This document shows, piece after piece, positions 1-8,883 of a stretch of DNA of 64,000 nt. The stretch comes from Viridibacterium sediminicola (GTDB lineage: Bacteria; Pseudomonadota; Gammaproteobacteria; Burkholderiales; Rhodocyclaceae): assembly GCF_039631295.1 (NCBI RefSeq), contig NZ_JBDIVE010000006.1:181553-245552 (forward strand). The letters are read 5' to 3'. The number at the start of each line of letters is the position of its first letter. Within the stretch, counting starts at the first letter, position 1. The notes beneath the pieces are model-generated. The model had not been told where the DNA came from and ran no database searches. It saw only the letters and a program-made list of their open reading frames with translations. The position numbers were made by a program, and so were the translations under genes.

Positions 1-765
1 GCCGCTGTCGCTAGCGGGCAGACCTTGTACCGGTAGTAATAGCTGGCGTCCAAGTGGCCATAGCAAGCGCGCGAGCTGACGGTCCAGATAGTCGCTCAAG
101 CGGGTCCCAGAGGTTTGCCTGTCTGGTGGCGTGGCACAGGACTCGGTGATCTCCACGCGATTCAGAAGCGCCTGAAAATCCGGCAAAGCGTGTTCCACCG
201 CCGGGTCCGTGCCCTGTGTCCGGCGCCAATTCTCCAGCCAGAAAAGATAGGCCGCCTGCTGCAGGGCCGGCGTCAAGCCGTCGAGACCGATCCGTGTGCG
301 CGCACGATGCAGGCCCGTTGCCAGGCACGCCAAGGCATAGCAGGCCTCATCTTCACTGAGGCCCGTGGGCAATCCGCGCAGAATTTGCAGATGAGCGTTT
401 TGCACGGCGCGGGCAAGACGGTCCAGATCCTGTCGTGCCAAGCCGTAATCAAACCAGCGCCAGAAGTGCGCCAGCATGCATTCCTGCTGATTGGCGGGGC
501 CTTCCGCATGCGTGCTGCGAGCGCGCAAGCTCAGCAGCATGCCGCCTTGTGATGGCGGGCGGCGGCAAGGCATTCCTTCGGCATAAGCGAGATTGACGAA
601 TAGCTCGTCGCCATCCCTCAAAGCGCCAAGCGCCCACAGCCGCGCCGCATCGCGCTCGGCGGAAAGCCGCGCAATCTCGCGCGATACCCAGTGGTATGCG
701 TGAGCGGCTTCGCGCTGACCGAGCGCCTTGGGTGGAAGCTGCGCTGTCGAGTTGCGATGGGGCAT
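1..765 (-). CDS. Unidentified protein, C-terminus beyond the left edge
   Basis: This minus-strand frame is open for 255 codons from ATG at 765 to base 1 without a stop, so only the N-terminal part is visible. A GGAG ribosome-binding site sits 6 nt before the ATG, and the start lies 35 nt after the vanB stop on the same strand, so it may be the last gene of the van operon. The visible protein is soluble-looking, rich in Leu, Ala and Arg, with several Trp/Tyr-containing helical stretches (for example around residues 90-110), and has no signal peptide or membrane segment. I do not recognise a family. The overlapping frames in this stretch show no family signature and have no ribosome-binding site, so I take this as the real gene. 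Confidence 0.6.
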   Translation of the reverse strand, partial: MPHRNSTAQLPPKALGQREAAHAYHWVSREIARLSAERDAARLWALGALRDGDELFVNLAYAEGMPCRRPPSQGGMLLSLRARSTHAEGPANQQECMLAHFWRWFDYGLARQDLDRLARAVQNAHLQILRGLPTGLSEDEACYALACLATGLHRARTRIGLDGLTPALQQAAYLFWLENWRRTQGTDPAVEHALPDFQALLNRVEITESCATPPDRQTSGTRLSDYLDRQLARLLWPLGRQLLLPVQGLPASDSG

Positions 766-800
766 GGCGATCTCCGTCCAGAAGGGGATGTTGCGCCAGC

Positions 801-1799
801 TCAGGCGGCCTGGCGCCTGCTGCCACGATAGGCCGTGTCGATACGAAGATGGCCGTGTGCGGGCCGTGAGACACAGGCGCAGAGGCTGCGATTCTCTGCC
901 TTCTGCTTCTCGCTCAGGAATACGTCGCGGTGATCGATGGGCGCATCGCAGCCCAGCACATCAAGCGCGCACAGGCCGCATTCACCACGGCGACAGTCGG
1001 CCATGACATCCACGCCGGCGTGCTCCAGCGCAGCGAGCAGGGTTTGATGGGCGGGAACGTCCAGTGTCAGGCCCAGGCGCGGAATGCTGACGGTGAATGG
1101 CGCATTGGCGTAGTGACCACTGCTGGCAAAGGTTTCGTAGCGGAGTTGCCCCAGTGATCGGCCTGCCTTTTGCCACGCGCTGCGCGCTGCTTCCAGCATG
1201 GTGATGGGGCCACAGACGTACAGTTCGGCGTCCTTGGGTGTGCTGGCCGCAATTGCGTTCAGATCCATGCGCTGACCGAGATCGCTGATATAGAGCTCGA
1301 GTCTCTCGCCCAGCCATTGCCGCAGCGCTTGCGCGAACACCGCCTCGGCCTCACTACGCACCGCGTAATACAGGCGCACCGCCTTGCCTTGTGTCGCCAG
1401 AAAATGCGCCATGCTAACAATCGGCGTGATGCCGACCCCGCCTGCAACGAGGGTACAGGCGGGAGCAGTAAAGCCCAGTTCAAACTGGTTGCGCGGCGCG
1501 GAGATGACGAGACTGTCACCCGCTTGCAGCGACCACATGTAGCGCGAGCCGCCCATACCCGATTCGATTTTCTTGACCGCGATGCGATAGCTGCCATCGT
1601 TACGCCCGAGCTCGATCAGCGAGTAATGACGAAGCTCTTCGCGTCCATCGACGACAACGCGCACCTGGATGTGCGCGCCGGGTGTCCAGGCGCGCGCACC
1701 ACCTTCCACTGCCAGTTCAAAGAGGCGGATGCTGGGACTCAGATCTTCGGTGTGCACCAGTGTGGCGGTGTACCACTGCGGGCTGTTGTTCATCTTCAT
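801..1799 (-). CDS. vanB: Vanillate O-demethylase reductase subunit (VanB-like)
   Basis: This 332-aa iron-sulfur flavoprotein passes electrons from NAD(P)H to the Rieske oxygenase VanA, which O-demethylates vanillate to protocatechuate in the cytoplasm. The order is that of class IA reductases: an N-terminal flavin-binding barrel with an HYSL motif near residue 78, a nucleotide-binding fold with GGVGITPI near residue 140, and a C-terminal plant-type [2Fe-2S] domain with Cys-x4-Cys-x2-Cys (CRRGECGLC) and a fourth Cys in SLCACV. Its start overlaps the end of the GntR gene by 4 bases (ATGA), so the two are translationally coupled. The reductase family is broad, so the vanillate assignment rests on VanA and on the protocatechuate genes nearby. 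Confidence 0.85.
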   Translation of the reverse strand: MKMNNSPQWYTATLVHTEDLSPSIRLFELAVEGGARAWTPGAHIQVRVVVDGREELRHYSLIELGRNDGSYRIAVKKIESGMGGSRYMWSLQAGDSLVISAPRNQFELGFTAPACTLVAGGVGITPIVSMAHFLATQGKAVRLYYAVRSEAEAVFAQALRQWLGERLELYISDLGQRMDLNAIAASTPKDAELYVCGPITMLEAARSAWQKAGRSLGQLRYETFASSGHYANAPFTVSIPRLGLTLDVPAHQTLLAALEHAGVDVMADCRRGECGLCALDVLGCDAPIDHRDVFLSEKQKAENRSLCACVSRPAHGHLRIDTAYRGSRRQAA

Positions 1800-2605
1800 T
1801 GTCCTTGTGTCGGGGTGCTGCGGATCAGCGACGCGCCGTGCATCTGCTGCCGGGCGGTTTGGTCGGCGAGCACCAGTTCGAGATTCTTGCGTGCACTGCG
1901 GGCGTGCTCACGCATCAGAGGTTCGGCACGGGCCGAGGAGCGGCTGAGTAAGGCGTCGAGAATGTCCCAGTGCTGCGCCTGGGCCTGACGCAGTATCTCC
2001 AGCGAGCCGGGTAGATGCGATTGCACCTCGACGAATGCCGAAGGCGAGGCGAAGGGCAGGTTGAGGATCTTGTCGAGTGTGTTGTCGAGCATCGCGCTGT
2101 CTGCTGCGGCCATGATGAGGGCATGAAATCGCCCATTCAGCGCTGCGTAGCGAGACAGATGTGTGCCGCCGGGGCTGCTCTCGGCGAGCAGACTCTCAAT
2201 CTGCGCCAGACATTGACGCATCTGTGCCTGCAACTCAGGGCTCACCCCCCGTTCAGCCGCGCGCCGCGCCGCCAGGCCTTCCAGCGTGCCACGAATTTCA
2301 ATCGAATCGAAAACCTCGTCTTCGCTGAAACTGCGCACCACGAAGCCGGTCGCCGAAGCGGGCTCCAGAAGCCCTTCTTCGGTCAGGCGCAGCAGCGCCG
2401 AACGGATCGGCGTGCGTGACACTTGCAGACGTGCCACCAGTGATAACTCGGTCAGGCGTTCGCCTGCCTGCAGCTCGCCACGCAGGATCATTTCGCGAAC
2501 GCCTTGAACGGCGCGCTCGGTTTGATTGCTTGTGGCTTCGAGCGGGAAGCTGCGGATCTGTGTGTCAGCCGCTAGCTCCTGGATTGCGTCTTGGCGTTTG
2601 TTCAT
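1796..2605 (-). CDS. vanR: GntR-family (FCD) transcriptional regulator, VanR-like
   Basis: This 269-aa regulator has a winged helix-turn-helix at about residues 30-95, including the typical VSRTPIRSALLRL recognition segment, and a helical FCD ligand-binding domain after it. It is sandwiched between vanA and vanB with 4-base overlaps on both sides, so it is made from the same mRNA. In known systems VanR represses vanAB until vanillate binds; I infer the same here. Two TGTATACA palindromes upstream of vanA are the best candidate operators. The N-terminal 25 residues before the HTH are longer than usual, and an internal start cannot be excluded. Confidence 0.82.
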   Translation of the reverse strand: MNKRQDAIQELAADTQIRSFPLEATSNQTERAVQGVREMILRGELQAGERLTELSLVARLQVSRTPIRSALLRLTEEGLLEPASATGFVVRSFSEDEVFDSIEIRGTLEGLAARRAAERGVSPELQAQMRQCLAQIESLLAESSPGGTHLSRYAALNGRFHALIMAAADSAMLDNTLDKILNLPFASPSAFVEVQSHLPGSLEILRQAQAQHWDILDALLSRSSARAEPLMREHARSARKNLELVLADQTARQQMHGASLIRSTPTQGQ

Positions 2606-3678
2606 CGCGTCACGCTGCGAATCGGAATGATCGGCGCGCTGTCCTTGCTTTCCGCCGCAATCATGCGATCAATCTGGCGTCGTGCCCACATCGCACCGGC
2701 ATCGATGTTGAGGTTGTAGAACTCGCGGTCCGGGTAATCGAGAATCGCACGTTGCTGCGCTTCGACCACCACTTCATCTTCGCCGAACACGCGCGTCACG
2801 CTCTCGCGCAGCCATTGCGTCAGGCCTTGGTCGTGCAGGTTGTAGTTGCGGCAGAAGGCCCAGAAGTAATGGCAAGTGGTGTCGGTTTCCGGCGTGATGG
2901 TGTTGAGCACGTAGCCGTTGACGCCTTGCGAGCGGTCGCCTTCCGGCGCACCGGTGCCAGAGGGCGCAACGCCGACATCGATGGCTACCGTGCAGGGAGC
3001 CTCGAAGTGAACGATCTGCCAGCGATCACAGCGCTCGACCTTGCCATTCTTCTTGTGCAGCTGATAGGCCCAGAACGGCGGCGGATCGACATCGGCCATC
3101 CAGCGCGTGACGACGGCCTCGCGCTCGTCGTGGGTGGCTTCGAACGGCGCCTCGGCCACCGCGCGCTGCCCAATGCTGGAGCCGTGCACAAAGGTCTCGT
3201 GGGTCAGATCCATGAGGTTGTCGATGACCAGGCGGTAATCGCATTTGGCATGAATAACCTTGCCGTCGCCAACCCATTCCGGGTCCTGGTTCCAGTGCAG
3301 ATCGGGCACTTTGGCGGGATCAGCCAAGGCGGGATTGCCCAGCCAGATCCAGATGAAACGGTGCTTTTCAACCACCGGGTAGGCACGCACGCAGGCCGAG
3401 GGATTGAGGGTTTCCTGCGAGGGCATGTGCACGCAGCGGCCCGCGGAGTTGTAGATCAGACCGTGATAGCCGCAGACGACGTTATCACCATCCAGATGGC
3501 CCATCGAAAGCGGCAGCATGCGATGCCAGCACGCATCTTCCAGCGCCACCACGCTGTCATCGCTGCGGCGGTAGAAAACCAGTTTCTTGTTGCAGATGGT
3601 GCGCGGCATCAGCGCACGACGGACCTCAATGTCATACGCAGCGGCGTACCAGGCATTGAGCGGAAAAGTCTGGGGCAT
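2602..3678 (-). CDS. vanA: Vanillate O-demethylase oxygenase subunit (VanA-like Rieske oxygenase)
   Basis: This is the terminal oxygenase that removes the methyl group of vanillate as formaldehyde. From the chosen start the protein has 358 residues. Rieske [2Fe-2S] ligands are C50, H52, C69 and H72, and the mononuclear-iron region carries the DNLMDLTHETFVH signature near residue 160. I chose ATG 3678 rather than ATG 3684 because the AGGAG box lies 8 nt before it but only 2 nt before the upstream ATG. It is first in a vanA-vanR-vanB operon with overlapping genes. A related aryl-ether demethylase is possible, but the downstream protocatechuate pathway favours vanillate. Confidence 0.87.
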   Translation of the reverse strand: MPQTFPLNAWYAAAYDIEVRRALMPRTICNKKLVFYRRSDDSVVALEDACWHRMLPLSMGHLDGDNVVCGYHGLIYNSAGRCVHMPSQETLNPSACVRAYPVVEKHRFIWIWLGNPALADPAKVPDLHWNQDPEWVGDGKVIHAKCDYRLVIDNLMDLTHETFVHGSSIGQRAVAEAPFEATHDEREAVVTRWMADVDPPPFWAYQLHKKNGKVERCDRWQIVHFEAPCTVAIDVGVAPSGTGAPEGDRSQGVNGYVLNTITPETDTTCHYFWAFCRNYNLHDQGLTQWLRESVTRVFGEDEVVVEAQQRAILDYPDREFYNLNIDAGAMWARRQIDRMIAAESKDSAPIIPIRSVTR

Positions 3679-3698
3679 GATCATGTCTCCTTGTTGTG

Positions 3699-3769
3699 TG
3701 TATACATTAGTTGCCGTTCAAGCCAAAAAATAAGCCGGGTTTTCCCTCATTAACGCAAATTTGTATACA
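3699..3769. promoter_or_regulatory. Pair of TGTATACA palindromes, candidate VanR operators
   Basis: Two identical 8-bp palindromes TGTATACA lie at 3699-3706 and 3762-3769, exactly 63 bp apart (about six helical turns), just upstream of vanA and in the gap to the divergent LysR gene. FCD-type GntR regulators bind short palindromes of this kind with a TATA centre. The same-face spacing suggests two cooperating operators. The assignment to VanR is inferred from position. Confidence 0.6.
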
Positions 3770-3923
3770 TTCAATGATGCTGCCGTGTCTGGATCACCCG
3801 GAGCGATTCAGTACAAAGAGCACAGAACCTTGTTCCAGAAACGCTTGTTCATGCTTCTTCCTGTACAGGCCCAGGCGTGCTGTACAGGCACCTTCAGCTC
3901 TGAATCACCGTGAAGGAATGGGC

Positions 3924-4850
3924 ATGAATCTGCATCAGCTGGAGTACTTCATCCGCGTGGCAGAGCTGGGCAGCTTCAGCAAGGCGGCCGTGGTACTGGA
4001 TGTCGCGCAGCCGGCGCTGTCGCGTCAGGTGCGCTTGCTGGAGGCGGATCTGCGCACCACCTTGTTGCTGCGCAATGGCCGTGGGGTCACGCTCACCGAG
4101 ATGGGGCGCCTGCTCTACGAACGCGCCGCCGACATCCTGCAAGCCGTCAGCAACATGGGGGAAGAGATTGCAGCCCAGCGCGACGAGCCGGTAGGGCAGG
4201 TGGTCATCGGCCTGCCACCGAGTCTTGGCCGTATGCTGGCCGTGCCCCTGGTCGAGGCGTTTCAGCGCGAGCTGCCCAAGGCGCGTTTGAGCATTGTTGA
4301 AGGGCTCACCACACATCTGGTGGAATGGCTGGCCAGCGCGCGCGTCGACCTGGCCTTGCTGCATTCGCCTGAGGCCAATCCGGCCATCGATATCGCGCCG
4401 GTGATGCGCGAGCGCCTGGGCCTGGTCGCGCCAATCGATTACCGGAGTCCGGCCGGCGCTGAAATTCCGCTGTCGCAGCTGGTCGAGCTGCCTTTGGTGC
4501 TGCCCGAACGTGCTCATGTCTTGCGCCGCCTGCTCGAAACCCGTCTGGCACAGGCAGGGCTCAAGCCTGAGGTGCGGCTTGAAGTGTCCAGCGTGCCATC
4601 AATCCTCAGTCTGGTAAGTGCCGGTTACGGCTATGCCGTGCTCACACGTTCAGCGCTGGCCGCCAATGGCCAGCAGCATGCCTTCTCGTTTCATCCACTG
4701 TCTGAACACGATTTGTGCAGCACGCTGTGCCTGGCCGTGCCAAGTCGAAAACATCCGACGCCCTTGCTGCGACGCAGTCGTGAAGTGCTGGCCGGACTGA
4801 TGAGCGAACTGCGCGAAAAGCTCGGAGGCGAGGCCGAGCTGTCTCGCTGA
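3924..4850 (+). CDS. LysR-family regulator of the aromatic-acid operon
   Basis: This 308-aa protein has the LysR layout: N-terminal helix-turn-helix (MNLHQLEYFIRVAELGSFSK, with QPALSRQVRLLE as recognition region) and a two-lobed periplasmic-binding-like effector domain from about residue 90. The upstream codons back to 3711 were rejected because AAGGA at 3913-3917 fits ATG 3924 and because LysR proteins begin exactly here. It sits between the divergent vanA and the tautomerase gene that starts 93 bp downstream in the same direction. I infer that it activates the protocatechuate genes; the effector, perhaps protocatechuate or a ring-cleavage product, cannot be read from sequence. Confidence 0.85.
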   Translation: MNLHQLEYFIRVAELGSFSKAAVVLDVAQPALSRQVRLLEADLRTTLLLRNGRGVTLTEMGRLLYERAADILQAVSNMGEEIAAQRDEPVGQVVIGLPPSLGRMLAVPLVEAFQRELPKARLSIVEGLTTHLVEWLASARVDLALLHSPEANPAIDIAPVMRERLGLVAPIDYRSPAGAEIPLSQLVELPLVLPERAHVLRRLLETRLAQAGLKPEVRLEVSSVPSILSLVSAGYGYAVLTRSALAANGQQHAFSFHPLSEHDLCSTLCLAVPSRKHPTPLLRRSREVLAGLMSELREKLGGEAELSR

Positions 4851-4859
4851 GCTATAGCA

Positions 4860-4875
4860 AGTTGATATAGCAACT
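4860..4875 (+). promoter_or_regulatory. Inverted repeat upstream of the tautomerase gene, candidate LysR site
   Basis: The 16-bp AGTTGATATAGCAACT contains AGTTG and CAACT arms around a short AT-rich centre and lies 69 bp before the tautomerase start. A second TATAGCAA copy begins at 4853. The position and symmetry suit a LysR-type activator site; binding is inferred. Confidence 0.45.
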
Positions 4876-4943
4876 AGTGCGCGGATCCCCTTGGTCAGGC
4901 ATGACACGCCCACCAGAATGAGCCCATTGATTCCGGAGGCTGC

Positions 4944-6086
4944 ATGGACCAACTCGTCACCGAACGCCCTGCATCTACCTTGCGCAAAGCTTCGCGTGGT
5001 GGGCAGATCGCCATTCCCTGCTGCTTCATGCGCGGCGGTACCTCGCGTGGTCCGTTCTTCCGCGAAGCCGATCTGCCCGCCGATGTGGCGACGCGTGATC
5101 GCGTCCTGCTGGCAGCACTCGGCTCGCCGGACAAGCGCCAGATCGATGGTCTGGGCGGCGCACATCCGCTCACCAGCAAGGTTGGCATCGTGCGTCCGGG
5201 CAAGATGCCGGGCGTCGATCTGGACTTCCTGTTTGCCCAGTTGCAACCAGAAAAAGACAGCGTCGACACCACCCCCAATTGCGGCAACATGCTGGCTGCC
5301 GTGGTTCCCTTTGCGCTGGAGTGCGGCATGTTGCTGCCACAGGGCGAGTACAGCACCTACCGCGTGCTGACCCTCAACACCGCCATGCAGTGCGACATCA
5401 CCGTGCACACCCCGCAGGGCAGGATGAACTACGCAGGGCCTGCCCGCATCGACGGCGTGCCGGGTCACTCGGCACCGATCACCATCAACTTTCTCGACAC
5501 CGCTGGCTCGGTGTGCTCGGGCCTCTTGCCGACAGGCCGGGTGCTCGACGAGATCGACGGCTTGCGCGTGACCTGTATCGACAACGGCATGCCCCTGGTG
5601 ATCCTGCGCGCAACAGATCTTGGCAAGCGCGGTGATGAAAGCGTCGCTGAGCTGAATGCCGACGAAACACTCAAGGCGCGCATCGAACGGCTGCGTATCG
5701 CCTGCGGTCACGCCATGGGTCTGGGGGATGTAAGCAGCAAGAACTACCCGAAGATGACCCTGGTCGGCCCTCCGGCGGCGGGCGGCACGATCAGCACACG
5801 CAGCTTCATTCCACACGTTTGCCACGATGCCATTGGCGTGCTGGCGGCCGTGACTGTCGCGACAGCCTGCGTGCTTGAAGGATCAGTAGCCGCCGCTGTT
5901 GCGCGCCCGCAAAGCGGGCGTACGCGCAGCGTGTCGGTCGAGCATCCCAGTGGCGAATTCTCGGTCGAACTCGAACTTGATCCTGACGATCCGCAGCACG
6001 TGCGGCGCGCTGCCTTGTTGCGTACCGCACGTCTGATCATGCGCGGCGAAGTCATGGTCCCCGACTCAAGCTGGCCGGACGCCTAG
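4944..6086 (+). CDS. galD: 4-oxalomesaconate tautomerase (PrpF/GalD family)
   Basis: This 380-aa protein belongs to the PrpF isomerase family (MRGGTSRGPFF near residue 30 and the TPNCGNMLAAV stretch near residue 110). In the 4,5-cleavage and gallate pathways this family interconverts the keto and enol forms of 4-oxalomesaconate, or shifts its double bond (LigU in Sphingobium). Context decides the assignment: it opens an operon holding every other enzyme of protocatechuate 4,5-cleavage. GGAGG lies 6 nt before the ATG. Whether it acts like GalD (tautomer) or LigU (double-bond isomer) cannot be settled from sequence alone. Confidence 0.83.
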   Translation: MDQLVTERPASTLRKASRGGQIAIPCCFMRGGTSRGPFFREADLPADVATRDRVLLAALGSPDKRQIDGLGGAHPLTSKVGIVRPGKMPGVDLDFLFAQLQPEKDSVDTTPNCGNMLAAVVPFALECGMLLPQGEYSTYRVLTLNTAMQCDITVHTPQGRMNYAGPARIDGVPGHSAPITINFLDTAGSVCSGLLPTGRVLDEIDGLRVTCIDNGMPLVILRATDLGKRGDESVAELNADETLKARIERLRIACGHAMGLGDVSSKNYPKMTLVGPPAAGGTISTRSFIPHVCHDAIGVLAAVTVATACVLEGSVAAAVARPQSGRTRSVSVEHPSGEFSVELELDPDDPQHVRRAALLRTARLIMRGEVMVPDSSWPDA

Positions 6087-6126
6087 CGCGGCGACAAACA
6101 AAAAACCAATATCAGGAGACAGATGT

Positions 6127-7335
6127 ATGGACGTGAGTATCCCCAAGCGCACCCAGGTGGCGATCATCGGTGCCGGGCCCGCAGGATTGTTGTTGGGCCA
6201 GCTTCTCTATAAAGCCGGTATTGATAACGTCATTATCGAGCGGCAAGCACCCGCCTATGTGCTGGGGCGCATCCGCGCCGGCGTGCTGGAGCAGGTGAGT
6301 GTCGATTTGCTCGATGAGGCGGGGGTGGGTGAGCGCATGCATCGCGAAGGCCTGGTGCATGAAGGCTTCGAGATGCTGTGGGAAGGACGCCGCCACCGCA
6401 TCGACATGAAGCAGCTCACCGGCGGCAAGAAAGTCATGGTCTACGGCCAGACCGAGCTGACCCGGGATCTGATGGAAGCACGCCAGGCCAGCGGCTTGCC
6501 GACGATCTACGAAGCCAGCGATGTGGCTTTGCACGATATCGCAGGCACGCATCCGCACGTGAGCTTTGCGTATCAGGGCCAATCTCATCAGCTGGCCTGC
6601 GATTTCATCGCCGGGTGCGATGGCTTTCATGGCGTCAGCCGCGCCAGCATTCCGCGCAATGTGATTCGCGAATACGAGAAAGTCTATCCCTTCGGCTGGC
6701 TGGGTTTGCTGTCTGACACGCCGCCGGTTTCCGACGAGCTCATCTACGTCAACAGCCCGCGCGGATTTGCGCTCTGTTCGCAGCGCAGCCGCACGCGCAG
6801 CCGCTACTACCTGCAGGTGCCACTGACCGAACGCATTGAAAACTGGAGTGACGAGGCATTCTGGCAGGAGCTGCGTCTGCGGCTGGACGATGAGGGACGC
6901 GAGCGTCTGATCACCGGCCCGTCACTGGAGAAGAGCATTGCTCCGCTGCGCTCCTTTGTCTCCGAGCCCTTGCGTTTCGGCAGCCTCTTCCTCGCTGGCG
7001 ACGCAGGCCACATCGTGCCGCCGACGGGCGCCAAGGGACTCAATCTGGCGGCGACCGACGTCAAGTATCTGTCGAACGCCTTCATCGAGTACTACCAACA
7101 AGGCAGCCTCGAGGGCATTGATACGTACTCCGAGCGCTGTTTGCGACGAATCTGGAAAGCCGAGCGCTTCTCCTGGTGGTTCACCTCGCTGATGCACAGC
7201 TTCCCGGAAGACGGCCCGATCAGCTCGCGCTTCCAGGAGGCCGAGCTGGAGTACGTGCTGCACTCCGAAGCTGCCGCGCGCTCGATTGCCGAGAACTATG
7301 TCGGCTTGCCGCTCGATTTTGGCGAGGAGGCCTGA
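6127..7335 (+). CDS. pobA: 4-hydroxybenzoate 3-monooxygenase
   Basis: This 402-aa class A flavoprotein monooxygenase converts 4-hydroxybenzoate to protocatechuate using NAD(P)H and O2. Visible motifs are the N-terminal FAD fingerprint GAGPAGLLLG (residues 16-25), the DG motif in CDGFHGVSR, and the GD motif GDAGHIVPPTGAKGLN that closes the flavin site. The substrate-binding SQR and SRYYLQ segments known from Pseudomonas PobA are conserved. AGGAGA precedes the ATG by about 8 nt. It feeds the same ring-cleavage pathway as vanAB. No PobR-type AraC regulator is adjacent, so control probably falls to the LysR protein. Confidence 0.93.
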   Translation: MDVSIPKRTQVAIIGAGPAGLLLGQLLYKAGIDNVIIERQAPAYVLGRIRAGVLEQVSVDLLDEAGVGERMHREGLVHEGFEMLWEGRRHRIDMKQLTGGKKVMVYGQTELTRDLMEARQASGLPTIYEASDVALHDIAGTHPHVSFAYQGQSHQLACDFIAGCDGFHGVSRASIPRNVIREYEKVYPFGWLGLLSDTPPVSDELIYVNSPRGFALCSQRSRTRSRYYLQVPLTERIENWSDEAFWQELRLRLDDEGRERLITGPSLEKSIAPLRSFVSEPLRFGSLFLAGDAGHIVPPTGAKGLNLAATDVKYLSNAFIEYYQQGSLEGIDTYSERCLRRIWKAERFSWWFTSLMHSFPEDGPISSRFQEAELEYVLHSEAAARSIAENYVGLPLDFGEEA

Positions 7336-7446
7336 AACGCTGACCTGAGAACGCATACAAGCCGGTCACGCTGAGCTGCCGCAGAGCAGCCGTCGTTGCT
7401 GGCCCCAGGCAGGCGCATGTCTGCCCCCAACCCCAGGAGACACATC

Positions 7447-8829
7447 ATGACCCACAACAGCAAGCTTGATGTACAGCAGTTCCTCGACGCGCATCCGGTA
7501 TCGAATTTCCAGTGGCGACTGTTCGCCTTTTGTTTTGTCATCATGTTGCTCGATGGCTTTGATACCGCTGCCATCGGTTATGTCGCTCCGTCCTTGATCG
7601 GCGAGTGGGGCATCAGCAAGGCGGCTTTGTCACCGGTACTCAGCGCAGCCTTGTTCGGTCTGTCGTTTGGCGCATTGATGGCGGGGCCGCTGGCGGATCG
7701 CTTTGGTCGCAAACGCCTGATCTGTGCCTCGGTCGCGCTGTTCGGCGGGGCCTGCCTGGTTTCTGCGACAGCAAGTTCGCTGGACGAGCTGGCTGTCCTG
7801 CGCTTCATCACGGGTCTCGGTCTGGGCGCAGCCATGCCGAATGCAATTACCTTGATGAGTGAGTTCGTCCCCACGCAGCGCCGCAGCCTGCTGATCAATG
7901 CCATGTTCTGTGGCTTTCCGCTCGGCGCAGCGCTGGGCGGCTTCCTGGCGGCCTGGATGATTCCGCATTGGGGCTGGCGCAGCGTGTTTGGTCTCGGCGG
8001 TGTTACACCCTTGCTACTCCTTGTTTTCTTGCTGCTGGCCATGCCTGAATCGGTTCGCTACATGGTCACACGCGGCTTCGCGGCAGAGCGTATCCGCGCT
8101 GTGCTGCGCAAGGTCTCGGCCAGCCTTCCTGCGGACGCCGAGTTCGTGCAGGCGGAAGCTGCGCCTGCCTCAGCGAAGCAGGGCGGACTCGGGCTGGTGC
8201 TGTCGCGCAGCTATCTGCTCGGCACGGTGATGCTGTGGATTGCCTACTTCATGGGCCTGGTCATCTTCTACGCGCTGATCAACTGGATGCCGCTGCTGCT
8301 CAAGGACACCGGCATGCCTGCTGCACAAGCCACATTGATCACCGCGCTGTTCCCGCTGGGCGGCATAGGCGCTTTGTTGAGTGGCTGGTTGATGGATAGA
8401 CACAATGCCAATCGGGTGGTGGCGATTTTCTATGGCATTACCGCGCTATCGGTATTCCTGATCGGTCAGGTCAGCGGACAGACTGCCTTACTGGTCCTCG
8501 TGGTACTGGCGGCCGGCGTATTCATGAACACTGCGCAGTCCTCCATGGGCGTGCTGGCTGCGAGTTTCTACCCGACGACCGGGCGCGCCAGTGGCGTGGC
8601 ATGGATGCTCGGTATCGGTCGCTTCGGCGGGATTGCCGGCTCCTTCCTGGTCGGCATCCTGGCACAACGCCAGTTGCCGCTGAGCGCCGTGTTCTCGGTC
8701 ATCGCCATCGCCGGCGCATTGGCCGCGCTGGCCCTGGTGATCAAGCAACGTGCCGAGCCGGTACCAAGCCAGCAAGGCAATGCCGGCTTGAGCCCCATCG
8801 CGCTCGGTGAGGGCTTGAATGCGCACTGA
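7447..8829 (+). CDS. pcaK: Aromatic-acid:H+ symporter, MFS/AAHS family (PcaK-like)
   Basis: This 460-aa inner-membrane carrier has about 12 hydrophobic segments, the AAHS-family motif DGFDTAAIGYVAPS in helix 1 and the MFS loop motif GPLADRFGRKR between helices 2 and 3. Relatives import 4-hydroxybenzoate and protocatechuate. The start at 7447 has AGGAGA 8 nt upstream; the reading frame open to 7396 is leader sequence. It lies between pobA and ligJ, so the likely substrates are 4-hydroxybenzoate, vanillate or protocatechuate. Substrate range within the family is broad. Confidence 0.87.
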   Translation: MTHNSKLDVQQFLDAHPVSNFQWRLFAFCFVIMLLDGFDTAAIGYVAPSLIGEWGISKAALSPVLSAALFGLSFGALMAGPLADRFGRKRLICASVALFGGACLVSATASSLDELAVLRFITGLGLGAAMPNAITLMSEFVPTQRRSLLINAMFCGFPLGAALGGFLAAWMIPHWGWRSVFGLGGVTPLLLLVFLLLAMPESVRYMVTRGFAAERIRAVLRKVSASLPADAEFVQAEAAPASAKQGGLGLVLSRSYLLGTVMLWIAYFMGLVIFYALINWMPLLLKDTGMPAAQATLITALFPLGGIGALLSGWLMDRHNANRVVAIFYGITALSVFLIGQVSGQTALLVLVVLAAGVFMNTAQSSMGVLAASFYPTTGRASGVAWMLGIGRFGGIAGSFLVGILAQRQLPLSAVFSVIAIAGALAALALVIKQRAEPVPSQQGNAGLSPIALGEGLNAH

Positions 8830-8883
8830 GCTGCGCAGGACCGATCCGCACAACAACATGTCTCATTACTCCGACAGAACATC

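Noticed and set aside
449..874. 141-codon minus-strand frame overlapping the vanB end
   Set aside because: It overlaps vanB and the better-supported frame from 765, has Arg/Ala-rich shadow composition and no ribosome-binding site.
2416..3753. 445-codon plus-strand frame opposite vanA and the GntR gene
   Set aside because: It is the antisense shadow of two clearly identified genes; the product resembles no family.
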